Positions 35,610-44,298 of a DNA stretch of 64,000 bases are shown here, one piece after another. Under the pieces are notes generated by a model. That model was not told the origin of the DNA and ran no database searches. It saw only the letters and a program-made list of their open reading frames with translations. Both the position numbers and the translations under genes were made by a program. The DNA lies in NCBI GenBank assembly GCA_963675935.2, contig CAXXPV010000007.1:1-64000 (forward strand). Reading direction: 5' to 3'. The DNA is from G963675935 sp963675935 (GTDB lineage: Bacteria; Planctomycetota; Planctomycetia; Pirellulales; Thermoguttaceae). How positions within the stretch are numbered: the first letter of the stretch is position 1; every line of letters begins with the position of its first letter.

Positions 35610-36079
35610 GGCGGGCTCTCCAACACGGCCAAGACTTGCTGCAGCAGTGCGATGTCGCAACCGTGCTCAACGCGAATCAGCGTCCCACGCGGAAGAAGAA
35701 TCTCGATGGGCGGTGACGACCTCGACGTGTTGGCCACGTTCGCCGCGATTGGCTCGGCATCCTCCACCAGACGCACGGGCACCAAGCTGCCATCGCCCGC
35801 GGACTGACACAGCCGCTTACGCTGCCGACGGGACTGCTGGGCTATCGACTTTGTCTCGGGTTGCGCCGATGTCGACTCCATTGTCGCCAGCGTGGCGATG
35901 GCCTCCGATGGGCGATCCTCTTTTCGCAGCCGTTGTTGCCAGGCGTAGAACGAGGATTCTTTCAGGCCCTCGCGTCGGCAGAAGCCTGCCGCGCTCATCC
36001 CGCTATTCGCCCACAGATCGATTGCCAACTCCCAAAAACGTCTCGCTTCCGCCGGGCTCCGTCGTCGCGCACTGTCCAT
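35603..36079 (-). CDS. tnpA: IS66 accessory protein TnpA (copy 3)
   Basis: 158 residues, same as copy 1 (ETKSIAQ, NVANTS). Start at the ATG after AGGAGG on the minus strand. Confidence 0.88.
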   Translation of the reverse strand: MDSARRRSPAEARRFWELAIDLWANSGMSAAGFCRREGLKESSFYAWQQRLRKEDRPSEAIATLATMESTSAQPETKSIAQQSRRQRKRLCQSAGDGSLVPVRLVEDAEPIAANVANTSRSSPPIEILLPRGTLIRVEHGCDIALLQQVLAVLESPPC

Positions 36080-36166
36080 GACTGACCTCCTGGATATCGT
36101 TTGCCCCACGATTCCAGAATACCAGACCATGCAAGATGTAGTTCACAGGACGGACACGGAACTATG

Positions 36167-36420
36167 GTGTCCGTCCTGTGAACACCACATACCTGAGCGG
36201 CGGTGATGAGCAAGTGCGCGGCAGAGCGGGCTAGGACCGACGGCTCGGATGCTTCTTCGCCAATTGGCGATGCCGACTTTGACGTCGACGGGCCGCAGCG
36301 GCCGATTCTTCGCGTCGGTAGCTCCGCACATGCTCCGGATGGGTTTTCGCCCAACGATCCGGCAGTAGCCCACGAAGCTCAAGCGGATTGGTGATCTGCG
36401 GCAGTCGGGTCAACACATCG
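36167..36420 (-). mobile_element. IS66 right-end fragment (254 bp) fused to copy 4
   Basis: The terminal 254 bp of an IS66, including its inverted repeat and the last about 63 codons of tnpC, directly abut the inverted repeat of the full copy 4. The external duplication GAACTATG (36159-36166 and 39191-39198) brackets fragment plus copy 4 as one unit. This indicates an IS inserted in an IS, followed by loss of one repeat unit. Confidence 0.9.
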
Positions 36421-36484
36421 GTGTCCGTCCTGTGAACACCACATACCTGAGCGGCGGTGATGAGCAAGTGCGCGGCAGAGCGGG

Positions 36485-38170
36485 CTAGGACCGACGGCTC
36501 GGATGCTTCTTCGCCAATTGGCGATGCCGACTTTGACGTCGACGGGCCGCAGCGGCCGATTCTTCGCGTCGGTAGCTCCGCACATGCTCCGGATGGGTTT
36601 TCGCCCAACGATCCGGCAGTAGCCCACGAAGCTCAAGCGGATTGGTGATCTGCGGCAGTCGGGTCAACACATCGGTCAGGTACGCCTGCGGGTCGAGATG
36701 ATGCCGCTTCGCACTGGCCACGAAACTGTAAAGCACCGCCGCCGTGCTGCCGCCCAGGTCGCTGCCCAAGAATGTCCAATTGCGGCGTCCGAGCGCTTGC
36801 TCTTTCAGCGATCGCTCCGTTCGGTTGTTGTCGATGGGAATCGCCCCGTTGCCGAGGAACCGCGTCAGCGCCTCCCACTGCCGCAGGCTGTACTTGATCG
36901 CAACGGTAATCGGCGACTTCGGCCGCACCACGACCAACTTGTCGCGTAGCCAATCGGCCAACGCCTCCATGATGGGCACCGACTTCGCCTGGCGCAACGC
37001 CAGTCGTTCGTCGTCCGACATGCCAACCGCCTCGTGTTCCACAGCGTAAAGCTGCTGAAAGAAAGCCAACGCCTCGTGCGCCAACTGAGGCGAGGTGTCG
37101 CGAGCGTCAAAAAACTTCCGCCGGGCGTGCGCGTTGCAGCCAGCTTCGACAATCGCCCCGCGCGACTCCCAGAATATTCCGTCATAACCACCAAAGGCGT
37201 CCGCCTGAAGCACGCCGCGATAGTCCCTCAAAAACTTCTGCGGACCGTCCCGCTTTCGGTTCGGCGTGTAATCGTAGACCGTGTACGGATGCCGAGCGTC
37301 ACCTACATAACTCCAAAACCGACCGGTTCGTGTGTGGTCCAATTCCGGATCGAGAACTTTCACCGGCGTGTCGTCGGTTCCCAACACGCCGCTGCTCAAC
37401 GTTCGGCGAATCAGCAGCCGATAGAACGGCGTCAGGCACTCGGCCGAACCTCGCATCCAGCCCCAAAGCGTGCTGCGACGAATCAGCACCCCATACCGCG
37501 CCAAATCGTCTTCCAGACGATACAGCGGCTTGTGCTGGGCGTATTTCGCATCGATCACATGGGCCAGCAAGCTCGGCCCGGCGACGCTCTTCTCGATCGG
37601 TTGCGCCGGCTTCGACGCCGTCACCACTTGTTCCTGGCATTTCCGGCAGGCGTAGGTGAACCGGGCGTGCTCCTCAATGTACAGCGAAGCGGGAACGTAG
37701 GCTAATTGTTCGCTAACCTCTTCGTCGATCTTCTCCCGCGACTCGCCGCAGCACGGACACACCAATTCCTCCGCGGAAACCGCGTGTTCCACCCGCTTGC
37801 GCGGCAAAAACTGCGGCAGCGGCCGACGACCGTGGCCGCGACGCTTTCGCGTCGATGGCTCCTCGGTGCTTTCCACCGCCGGCGGCGATGATGACGAGGA
37901 ATCGTTCTGTACCTCGAAAAGATGCTGCTGACGCGGGTCTTCGGCAAACCGCTCGCGGCGATGCCCGAAAATGTGTCGCTTCAACAACGCCAACTCGTGG
38001 CTGAGCTTCTCGATCGTCTGCTGTTGGGCAGCGATCGTCTGCGACGATTCCTCCAAAGCGGCCAACAGATGCGATTCCCGACCCAGCAAAGCTTCGATCA
38101 GTCGTTGCAAGTCTGGGGTATCCGCCGGCGGCGAAGATGAGTTCGGTGATGAAGAGACGTTCGCGTTCAT
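36485..38170 (-). CDS. tnpC: IS66 transposase TnpC (copy 4)
   Basis: 561 residues, intact, KSVPIMEAL and GSDLGGST variant as in copy 2. Confidence 0.93.
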   Translation of the reverse strand: MNANVSSSPNSSSPPADTPDLQRLIEALLGRESHLLAALEESSQTIAAQQQTIEKLSHELALLKRHIFGHRRERFAEDPRQQHLFEVQNDSSSSSPPAVESTEEPSTRKRRGHGRRPLPQFLPRKRVEHAVSAEELVCPCCGESREKIDEEVSEQLAYVPASLYIEEHARFTYACRKCQEQVVTASKPAQPIEKSVAGPSLLAHVIDAKYAQHKPLYRLEDDLARYGVLIRRSTLWGWMRGSAECLTPFYRLLIRRTLSSGVLGTDDTPVKVLDPELDHTRTGRFWSYVGDARHPYTVYDYTPNRKRDGPQKFLRDYRGVLQADAFGGYDGIFWESRGAIVEAGCNAHARRKFFDARDTSPQLAHEALAFFQQLYAVEHEAVGMSDDERLALRQAKSVPIMEALADWLRDKLVVVRPKSPITVAIKYSLRQWEALTRFLGNGAIPIDNNRTERSLKEQALGRRNWTFLGSDLGGSTAAVLYSFVASAKRHHLDPQAYLTDVLTRLPQITNPLELRGLLPDRWAKTHPEHVRSYRREESAAAARRRQSRHRQLAKKHPSRRS

Positions 38171-38237
38171 GTCGTCTCTATAGATACACAATGAACCCGA
38201 CTTATTCCAGAGGGAAAGAATAGTTTTTGTTTGGAAA

Positions 38238-38642
38238 TCATGTGTGCAGGGCTGGCCGCGGAGAATCATCGCTCGCGCGAGCCACACGATAGAATCGTTT
38301 TCGCCGCGTAACCGTCCGCGGATCGACGCCATCAAGCAACATTGCCAATTCGCCGGCGCGGATCTCCAATGCCGGCGTTTCGCCCGCTTTGTCAGAGGTG
38401 GCTCGCAATGATGGGAAGGTAGATCCTTCCAATCGCTTGTACCAAAGAACAAGGCCGTCGCCCTGCCAGAAAAGAATCTTCACGCGATCGTGGCGACGAT
38501 TGAAGAACAGAAATAAATGGCCTGACTCCGGGTTCTGGCCGATCTCGCTCTCGACCATCGCGGCTAACCCATCAAAACTCCTCCTCATGTCGGTCACGCC
38601 CGTGAAGACGAAGATTCGTACCGCCACGGGCAGACTTAGCAC
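38238..38642 (-). CDS. tnpB: IS66 Orf2-like protein TnpB (copy 4)
   Basis: 134 residues, ESEIGQ variant as in copy 2, GTG start overlapping tnpA. Confidence 0.9.
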   Translation of the reverse strand: MLSLPVAVRIFVFTGVTDMRRSFDGLAAMVESEIGQNPESGHLFLFFNRRHDRVKILFWQGDGLVLWYKRLEGSTFPSLRATSDKAGETPALEIRAGELAMLLDGVDPRTVTRRKRFYRVARASDDSPRPALHT

Positions 38643-39112
38643 GGCGGGCTCTCCAACACGGCCAAGACTTGCTGCAGCAGTGCGATGTCGCAACCGTGCT
38701 CAACGCGAATCAGCGTCCCACGCGGAAGAAGAATCTCGATGGGCGGTGACGACCTCGACGTGTTGGCCACGTTCGCCGCGATTGGCTCGGCATCCTCCAC
38801 CAGACGCACGGGCACCAAGCTGCCATCGCCCGCGGACTGACACAGCCGCTTACGCTGCCGACGGGACTGCTGGGCTATCGGCTTTGTCTCGGGTTGCGCC
38901 GATGTCGACTCCATTGTCGCCAGCGTGGCGATGGCCTCCGATGGGCGATCCTCTTTTCGCAGCCGTTGTTGCCAGGCGTAGAACGAGGATTCTTTCAGGC
39001 CCTCGCGTCGGCAGAAGCCTGCCGCGCTCATCCCGCTATTCGCCCACAGATCGATTGCCAACTCCCAAAAACGTCTCGCTTCCGCCGGGCTCCGTCGTCG
39101 CGCACTGTCCAT
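38636..39112 (-). CDS. tnpA: IS66 accessory protein TnpA (copy 4)
   Basis: 158 residues; ETKPIAQ as in copy 2 but NVANTS as in copies 1 and 3, a mosaic expected if the unit is a recombinant of two IS66 copies. Confidence 0.88.
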   Translation of the reverse strand: MDSARRRSPAEARRFWELAIDLWANSGMSAAGFCRREGLKESSFYAWQQRLRKEDRPSEAIATLATMESTSAQPETKPIAQQSRRQRKRLCQSAGDGSLVPVRLVEDAEPIAANVANTSRSSPPIEILLPRGTLIRVEHGCDIALLQQVLAVLESPPC

Positions 39113-39190
39113 GACTGACCTCCTGGATATCGTTTGCCCCACGATTCCAGAATACCAGACCATGCAAGATGTAGTTCACAGGACGGACAC

Positions 39191-40167
39191 GAACTATGCC
39201 CCAACCACTTCTGCACCACGGCCGTTGGGGTGCCCGCCTCGACAAGCTGACTGCCGCAGGATGACCGACAGTTCTTGGGCACCCGGTCGCCCGCGATCCG
39301 ATGCCAGTCGTCATAAATCCGCCGCACGTCGCCACGGTGGGGCAGCACATGGGTCTCATCAGGATTTGCCGCCCGCCACGCCCGCAACATCTCCACCAAG
39401 TCCGACGTCAGGGGCAACGTCCGTTCCGACCGACCCTTGGACGTTTCGGACCGGACAGTTATGGTGCCGCCGTCGAGATCGACACCATCCCGCCATGTCA
39501 GGCCGAGTAGTTCCCCACGCCTACAGCCAAGCGAGTAGGCCAAGACCACAAGAACGCGATACCAAGACCCCGTATGATGCGTGAGCTTCAACTCGCCGGA
39601 ATCGAGCTTGCGAAGCCAGCCTTCATATTCGGTGGTCGATATATTTACCGGCAACCGCTCGTCCTCGCGCACCCAGACCTCGCGGAATTTCGGCACGCCC
39701 CGTATCCAATGCTTGGACGCAGCGAAGTGCAGCAGGGCCCGCACCGCCCTGGCATCCTTGTTCGTCGTCGCAGCGGAACACGTCTTGCGCCGCGCCGCCG
39801 CGAAGTCTCGCAGCATGGCCACGTCGATCCGTTTGAGCGACTTTGGCTTCACCAACTTCGCAAACGCCGACAGCGACCACTGGTAGGCGTCGGGTGTCGC
39901 CTCGCGGCAGACCGCCGTCTTGTAAGCAAGAAATTCCTTGACCGCCCGATCCCAGCCGACATCCACCACGGCCTTCCCCCCCGTGTCCAACTCGGCTTGT
40001 TTCTCGGCCGCGATCCGCCGAGCGACGCGCTCGTTCGCCGTCCCGACCGATTCGCGAACGTGTCGGCCATTCTGCCAATAGCGCAGCCACCAAGTCTTCG
40101 CGGGATACGTTCGGCCGTTCTTCTTGGTCAGCGGCTTGTACAGCTTGACTTCCGGTGTTCGTTCCAA
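39191..40167 (-). pseudogene. int: Prophage tyrosine integrase, N-terminal and main part, split by IS66
   Basis: Site-specific recombinase for prophage integration and excision. The N-terminal SAM-like DNA-binding domain spans about residues 60-160 (AVKEFLAYKTAVCREATPDAY). The catalytic domain has the first Arg in SLGCRRGELLGLTW, the second in KNCRSSCGSQLVEAG (the usual His of HxxR is Lys) and GHSS at the insertion point. The catalytic Tyr lies in the displaced piece at 33299-33387. Start is a TTG at 40167 with GGAG 8 nt upstream. As it stands, the frame continues into IS66 and yields a Tyr-less protein. Confidence 0.9.
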
Positions 40168-40180
40168 TTCCTTACTCCAT

Positions 40181-40232
40181 CAATTAAAAATGGTTTCCAG
40201 TACGTGCCACGCCCCACACGTACTAGAAACCA
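40181..40232 (-). terminator. Intrinsic terminator between excisionase-like and integrase genes
   Basis: On the minus strand a 16-bp stem (TGGTTTCTAGTACGTG with CACGTACTGGAAACCA, one G-U pair) around a 10-nt loop is followed at once by TTTTTAATT. It sits downstream of the 40256 gene and upstream of the integrase TTG. Confidence 0.85.
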
Positions 40233-40255
40233 CGACCCCAATTTACAACAATTTT

Positions 40256-40447
40256 TCAGCCCCTAATTTCACGCTCCCGGATGAGCCGCTCCACGTCCTC
40301 TGGTCGCCAGCGAAGGCACGGCCGACCGGGCGACGTTGAAATGTCGATAGGGACCAAAATCGACATTGCCCGAAGGCGGTAGATATGACTCCGGGAACAG
40401 GCCAAAGCCCGCTGCACGTCAGCCAGCCGCATTAGTTCTCTCTGCAT
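40256..40447 (-). CDS. AlpA/excisionase-like helix-turn-helix protein
   Basis: 63 residues with a winged-helix of the AlpA/MerR type (MRLADVQRALACSRSHIYRL) followed by the wing (GRPCLRWRPEDVERLI). Such proteins act as excisionases or as activators of integrase genes in phages and satellites. ATG 40447 is favoured by GGAGG 6 nt upstream; it overlaps the helicase gene by 29 nt, showing one operon. The integrase gene follows beyond a terminator. Confidence 0.75.
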   Translation of the reverse strand: MQRELMRLADVQRALACSRSHIYRLRAMSILVPIDISTSPGRPCLRWRPEDVERLIREREIRG

Positions 40448-42077
40448 CCTGCACCTCCGCAAGCAATTTATCTAGTTCCGCAATCTCGGCCGGACTCAAC
40501 CCAGTAGCACCGGCAACCGCACCTGCTTTCCATCGCTTCCGCTCCGCGCGGTCCTGTTGCCGCTGTTTGGCGATCTCGCGAGGCGATACGCCAAATTGCC
40601 GTGCCTCCCGCTCAATCGCCGTCAGCTTTGGAGCGGGCGCAGGCAGGGACGGCACGATGGTCCCGGCCACGGGCGAAGGCGATGGAGACGGTTCGACCTC
40701 GACCATCGCCTCGCCATCGAAGGTAGCAACCAACAAGCCTGCCCAAGCGTGGACGTTGCGATGCTCGGTTTTGTTGCCGACTTTCTCGCTGATCTTCCGT
40801 TTGGTTCGGAAAAGCCGATGTTTTTCGATTTCATCCTTGAAAACCGTTGAAAACGCCCGGCCGAACTTCGTGCTCGACATCTTTCCGTGACCATTCGCCG
40901 TCGCCCAAGTCGTGTACGCACCATATAAATCTGCATTCGGAACGAAGTCGGAACGATTGCCCGTAACGCGAACGCACGAATCGCAAAACAGCGCCGCCGT
41001 ATCCTGTATCAATCGCTCCTCCGCCACGGCTTGTACGCAGGCGTCCGGTAGATCAAAATGGCCCCGTGCGATCAACTCCTTGCCCGCCCGGAGTACCATA
41101 TTCAAAATTCCCGGCAGCTCCGCGTAAAGCTTTTCCTCATAACGCGGAATCTCTTTTTCAACGTACCACGAGCACGGAACGATAATCGTCCGCCTCCAAA
41201 ATCCGTCCGATTTGTCCCGGACCGGCGGGAAAGAATTGGCCGCGTAGTAAAATCGCGTCTTCGGGATAATGTGCCTAACGTCGTGGTATTTTCTTTCCAA
41301 AGAAATTGGGGATCGGTCAGCCAGGGATTTGTAGATGCCCTCCCGAAATTTATCAATCTCCCCGACATCGACCGCAATATTCACACGCGAGTGGAGTAAT
41401 TGTGCATTTTGAAATCTCGTCCCCAGACGCTCAAGCGGAATCACGCTTGTATTCGCATCGCCGATCAAATTGCGTAGAACGTGCAGGAAAACACTTTTAG
41501 CATTTTTTCCCCGTCCCAACAGCCAAAAGACGACCTGGTAGGACAAAAGGCTGAGTATACAGTACCCCATCGCTTCCAAAAGCAACTGCCGTGTCTTCTT
41601 GCAGCCGCAGGTGAAATCGTCCATGAAGCGATCGAACAGAGGGGCCTTGGCCGAAGGGTTGTAATCGTAAGAGGTTTTTCCAATCACAAAATAGTTTGGA
41701 TCGGCCGGGATCAATTGTGGCTCGCCGCCGTCGTACATCGGACCGACATCGAGCAGCCCGTTTCCCATCGGAAAAAGATCGCCGCACGGTTTGCCGTCCA
41801 GTCGGAGCGGCGGATCGAGACGCGAATCGACATACGCGAGATGCTTTAAGGCGGTAACGACATCTCTAACAAAATCGGGTTCGGCGACATCGACTCCGTA
41901 CTTGCCGCCGACGTGTTTATGGACGCGACTGGCAACCCACCCGTCATCGACCGGCGACCAACTCCCATCGCTATACAACACGAAGTCTTGCCGCCACCAG
42001 ATCAACGTATATATAGCCATGACCTCGACGGCCACGGCGGCAGCGGACGGCAAATCTTGAATCAACGAAAACTCCAT
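40419..42077 (-). CDS. D5/P4-type replicative helicase (phage primase-helicase)
   Basis: 552 residues. The N-terminal part resembles the D5-N region of phage/plasmid primases. The SF3 helicase core shows Walker A as LLGRGKNAKSVFLHVL (the usual GxGxNGKS has Ala for the last Gly), Walker B near VNIAVDVGEIDKF, and a sensor segment KTRFYYAANSFPPV. The C-terminal third has a wHTH-like region (KFGRAFSTVFKDEIEKHRLF) and a Pro-rich tail. It would unwind and initiate at the prophage origin. Transcribed with the excisionase-like gene. Confidence 0.8.
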   Translation of the reverse strand: MEFSLIQDLPSAAAVAVEVMAIYTLIWWRQDFVLYSDGSWSPVDDGWVASRVHKHVGGKYGVDVAEPDFVRDVVTALKHLAYVDSRLDPPLRLDGKPCGDLFPMGNGLLDVGPMYDGGEPQLIPADPNYFVIGKTSYDYNPSAKAPLFDRFMDDFTCGCKKTRQLLLEAMGYCILSLLSYQVVFWLLGRGKNAKSVFLHVLRNLIGDANTSVIPLERLGTRFQNAQLLHSRVNIAVDVGEIDKFREGIYKSLADRSPISLERKYHDVRHIIPKTRFYYAANSFPPVRDKSDGFWRRTIIVPCSWYVEKEIPRYEEKLYAELPGILNMVLRAGKELIARGHFDLPDACVQAVAEERLIQDTAALFCDSCVRVTGNRSDFVPNADLYGAYTTWATANGHGKMSSTKFGRAFSTVFKDEIEKHRLFRTKRKISEKVGNKTEHRNVHAWAGLLVATFDGEAMVEVEPSPSPSPVAGTIVPSLPAPAPKLTAIEREARQFGVSPREIAKQRQQDRAERKRWKAGAVAGATGLSPAEIAELDKLLAEVQDAERTNAAG

Positions 42078-42147
42078 AGTGATACGTCTCCCAAACGAAC
42101 GACGTTGGGCGCTGCCGCCGTGCAGCGCCCAACGTCAAATTAGAATG

Positions 42148-42630
42148 TCAGCCACCCACGGCCGACGGTAAGGTTTTTGCGAAATCAACCAGCTCGGCTT
42201 CGCTCGCCCAGCCCGCTCGTTCCAAGACGCTTGGCCACATGCCGCGCGGAAGCAACGCCGCCCGCAAGAGCGACACGTTCTCGCGCACGGCCAGAACCGT
42301 GCCTTCCGAGTCACGCCACAATTTAGCGCAGTCCCGGCCGGCATGGCCCAAAGCATCACCAAGCACGCGCCGCAAGCCCAGGTTGCTGTACAACGGCAAA
42401 AAGCCCGTGCCCTCGGCAATTTCGTCGGCCGTGATCGGTATGCCGCGCCGGATCAACGTCAAAATGACAATTGCGCCGGCTACCAGCAGTTCAAGCCGAG
42501 TTTTGATGCCGCCGGAACGCTGTCGTTTCGGTGCCGGCACCGCCGTCTCCTTGAAGAACCGTTCGTCTTCGGCTCGCTGCCGATCGCCTGCACCTAGCAG
42601 GCCGTCATCACGCTTCTCATCACTTTCCAT
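42148..42630 (-). CDS. Prophage early protein, unknown
   Basis: 160 residues from ATG 42630 (GGAG 9 nt upstream); a GTG at 42693 is a weaker alternative. It has a hydrophilic Arg/Lys/Asp-rich N-terminus, then a helical domain (TRLELLVAGAIVILTLIRRGIPITADEIAEGTG) resembling a small HTH-like fold. Located between helicase and another early gene; a replication or host-interaction role is possible. Not recognised. Confidence 0.6.
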   Translation of the reverse strand: MESDEKRDDGLLGAGDRQRAEDERFFKETAVPAPKRQRSGGIKTRLELLVAGAIVILTLIRRGIPITADEIAEGTGFLPLYSNLGLRRVLGDALGHAGRDCAKLWRDSEGTVLAVRENVSLLRAALLPRGMWPSVLERAGWASEAELVDFAKTLPSAVGG

Positions 42631-42692
42631 ATCAATACTCCACAACTGAAATTGAAGAACCAGCCCGGCGACCATCGCGGGGCCGCAGAACA

Positions 42693-43040
42693 CTAACCAT
42701 TCGAGCCATCGGGCTCGTCTTCATCGGCCTCCTGGGTACCGCGAAGCCACTCCGTATATTGCCCCGACGTGCGCCACGCCTCCCAGTATTCCTGGATCAG
42801 GTTGGCGGCAGCGTCATCGCCATAGTCCCAAGCGAAATCACGGAGCGCATCGAACTCCTCCTGCGAGACTTCGCACTGGACTATCCGGGCAACGTCTTCA
42901 CGGTCGAACCAGCCCGGAATCAAAAGCCGATGTGCCAGATAGACAAGCACATACCAGATTTCCCCATCGCACAGCCCTTGGAGAATTGGGCACATCTTAT
43001 CGGCGTATTCAAACGCTTTATCAAAATCCCACTTCAACAT
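42693..43040 (-). CDS. Prophage early acidic protein, unknown
   Basis: 115 residues, from ATG 43040. Acidic and helical (WDFDKAFEYADKMCPILQGLCDGEIWYVLVYLAHRLL), ending in an acidic tail (EADEDEPDGSNG). Longer in-frame readings up to 43154 are rejected because they are Arg/Ser-rich and lack a ribosome site. Part of the leftward early operon. Confidence 0.65.
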   Translation of the reverse strand: MLKWDFDKAFEYADKMCPILQGLCDGEIWYVLVYLAHRLLIPGWFDREDVARIVQCEVSQEEFDALRDFAWDYGDDAAANLIQEYWEAWRTSGQYTEWLRGTQEADEDEPDGSNG

Positions 43041-43116
43041 TTCTTGTATCCTCAACGATTGATGTGAAAAGCTGGCGCGGCAACGTGCCGCGCCAGCGTA
43101 CAACGCACCGCAACAT

Positions 43117-43476
43117 CTACTCGATGCTGTTCGAGATCGTGACTTCCCGGCCACTTTGCTCGTGAGTGAGCTTCACGGTCCGGCGGCCGTCGTCGTCGAA
43201 GGCCATGTCAGCTACGCAAAAGTCCCCGAGCGCGGCGTCCGTGTCGGCCTGTTGGCCCTCCTGGCCGCCGCAGAGCAACCAGACCAGCAGACCGCAGACG
43301 CTGCTCTCGACCGCCCGCACGCCGCTAACGATTTCCAGCAGCCCAAGATCGCCGCCATCCCAGGTCCAAAGCAACGGCGGCCGTTTGCCGAAATCGGTTG
43401 CCGGCGCAACACCCGCGAACCGGACACGGTAATGTCCAGCCGTGGTGATCCGGCGCTTCAAGATAACGCACTTCAC
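43117..43476 (-). CDS. First gene of the leftward early operon, unknown
   Basis: 119 residues from a GTG at 43476 with GGAGG 9 nt upstream, which decides the start against an ATG at 43698. Beta-rich (CVILKRRITTAGHYRVRFAGVAP, WTWDGGDLGLLEIVSGV) with CGLLVWLLCGG in the middle. No family recognised. As first gene it is probably controlled from the region 43477-43899. Confidence 0.6.
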   Translation of the reverse strand: MKCVILKRRITTAGHYRVRFAGVAPATDFGKRPPLLWTWDGGDLGLLEIVSGVRAVESSVCGLLVWLLCGGQEGQQADTDAALGDFCVADMAFDDDGRRTVKLTHEQSGREVTISNSIE

Positions 43477-43899
43477 TTTTAGTACCTCCGTTTCATTACT
43501 ACGACTCCGCCGGAACCCCCGGCGGCCGAGCGATGAGTCCAACTTGCCACACGCCCACAAGATGCAACAGGAGGCCGGGCCGCTTCCTGCCGCCCAGCGC
43601 CACAACCTGCCCCCGCAATGTGCCGCTACGCCCGCATTGCGCCGCGTTTGCCGCATCCCGCCGAAATCTGCCGCACCGATTGACACGGCAGTCGCCACGC
43701 TCTAGGATGCCGGTATGAGTCTGCACAGTAATACCGTGACTTCGCATTCCATTCATCCGCCGCCAAGGCGGTAGGTGGAACTGCTTCATTGCAAACAATC
43801 GTTTGCACTCTTCCATCACTGCCTTGGCACATTCCTTGAGTGCAGTGCTTCACTCGATGTATGTGTATCACCAAGATGCACGTAGGAAGAGCTTTTGCG
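43477..43899. promoter_or_regulatory. Divergent early control region with palindromes
   Basis: No gene seen in 423 bp between the leftward early operon and a rightward small DNA-binding gene. A perfect palindrome GCAAAC-AATC-GTTTGC lies at 43791-43806, and GAGTG/CACTC arms occur shortly after (around 43839-43857). Such sites are typical phage repressor operators, unproven here. Confidence 0.45.
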
Positions 43900-44100
43900 A
43901 TGAGAAGGTATTACTCTATTGGTAGAGCAAACAAGATTCTTATGGAGCGTTTCGGAGTGTGCAAACGCACTGCACGAGAGTATCGCAACACCCCCGATTA
44001 TGGATTCCCTCCCCGAATCGGTCCCACCAAGCGGCTGTATGACGCGGCGAAATTCGACGCGGCGGTGGAACGATTCGAGAGAGAATTCTACGCCGGCTAG
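43900..44100 (+). CDS. Small DNA-binding-like protein
   Basis: 66 residues from ATG 43900 (AGGAAGAG upstream); longer starts at 43840 and 43876 are possible. The core SIGRANKILMERFGVCKRTAREYRNTPDYGFPPRIGPTKRLYD looks like an excisionase/AlpA-type HTH with wing. Followed by an intrinsic terminator. Opposite orientation to the early operon suggests a regulatory switch gene. Confidence 0.6.
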   Translation: MRRYYSIGRANKILMERFGVCKRTAREYRNTPDYGFPPRIGPTKRLYDAAKFDAAVERFEREFYAG

Positions 44101-44115
44101 GTGCTAGGGGCGATC

Positions 44116-44149
44116 AAGGCCGAGTCCGATCTGGATACCGGCCTTTTTC
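44116..44149 (+). terminator. Intrinsic terminator
   Basis: AAGGCCG / CGGCCTT stem followed by TTTCTTTT, 16 bp after the stop of the small DNA-binding gene. Confidence 0.75.
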
Positions 44150-44298
44150 TTTTCTTGGTCACGCCGCCATACCGCTCTCGGGTATCCTAACTTGTGTGTG
44201 ATTATTTTCCTGTATTGTACTAAAAACTGACCGCGAGCCACTCTACTACGGCTCGGGCCAGCTATCAGGTTTTACTATCACACACAGGGAGCAACGTC

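Larger units (their letters stand above)
33388..36157 (-). mobile_element. IS66-family element, copy 3 (2770 bp, complete)
   Basis: Complete element in reverse orientation with matching inverted repeats and perfect 8-bp duplication. Its three proteins are identical to those of copy 1, pointing to very recent movement. It lies inside the prophage integrase gene, same strand as that gene. Confidence 0.96.
36421..39190 (-). mobile_element. IS66-family element, copy 4 (2770 bp)
   Basis: Full-length element with both inverted repeats, reverse orientation. On its left is the 254-bp IS66 fragment, on its right the duplication GAACTATG and the integrase gene. Proteins are of the copy 2 variant, differing from copy 2 by at least one residue in TnpA (NVANTS). 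Confidence 0.95.
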
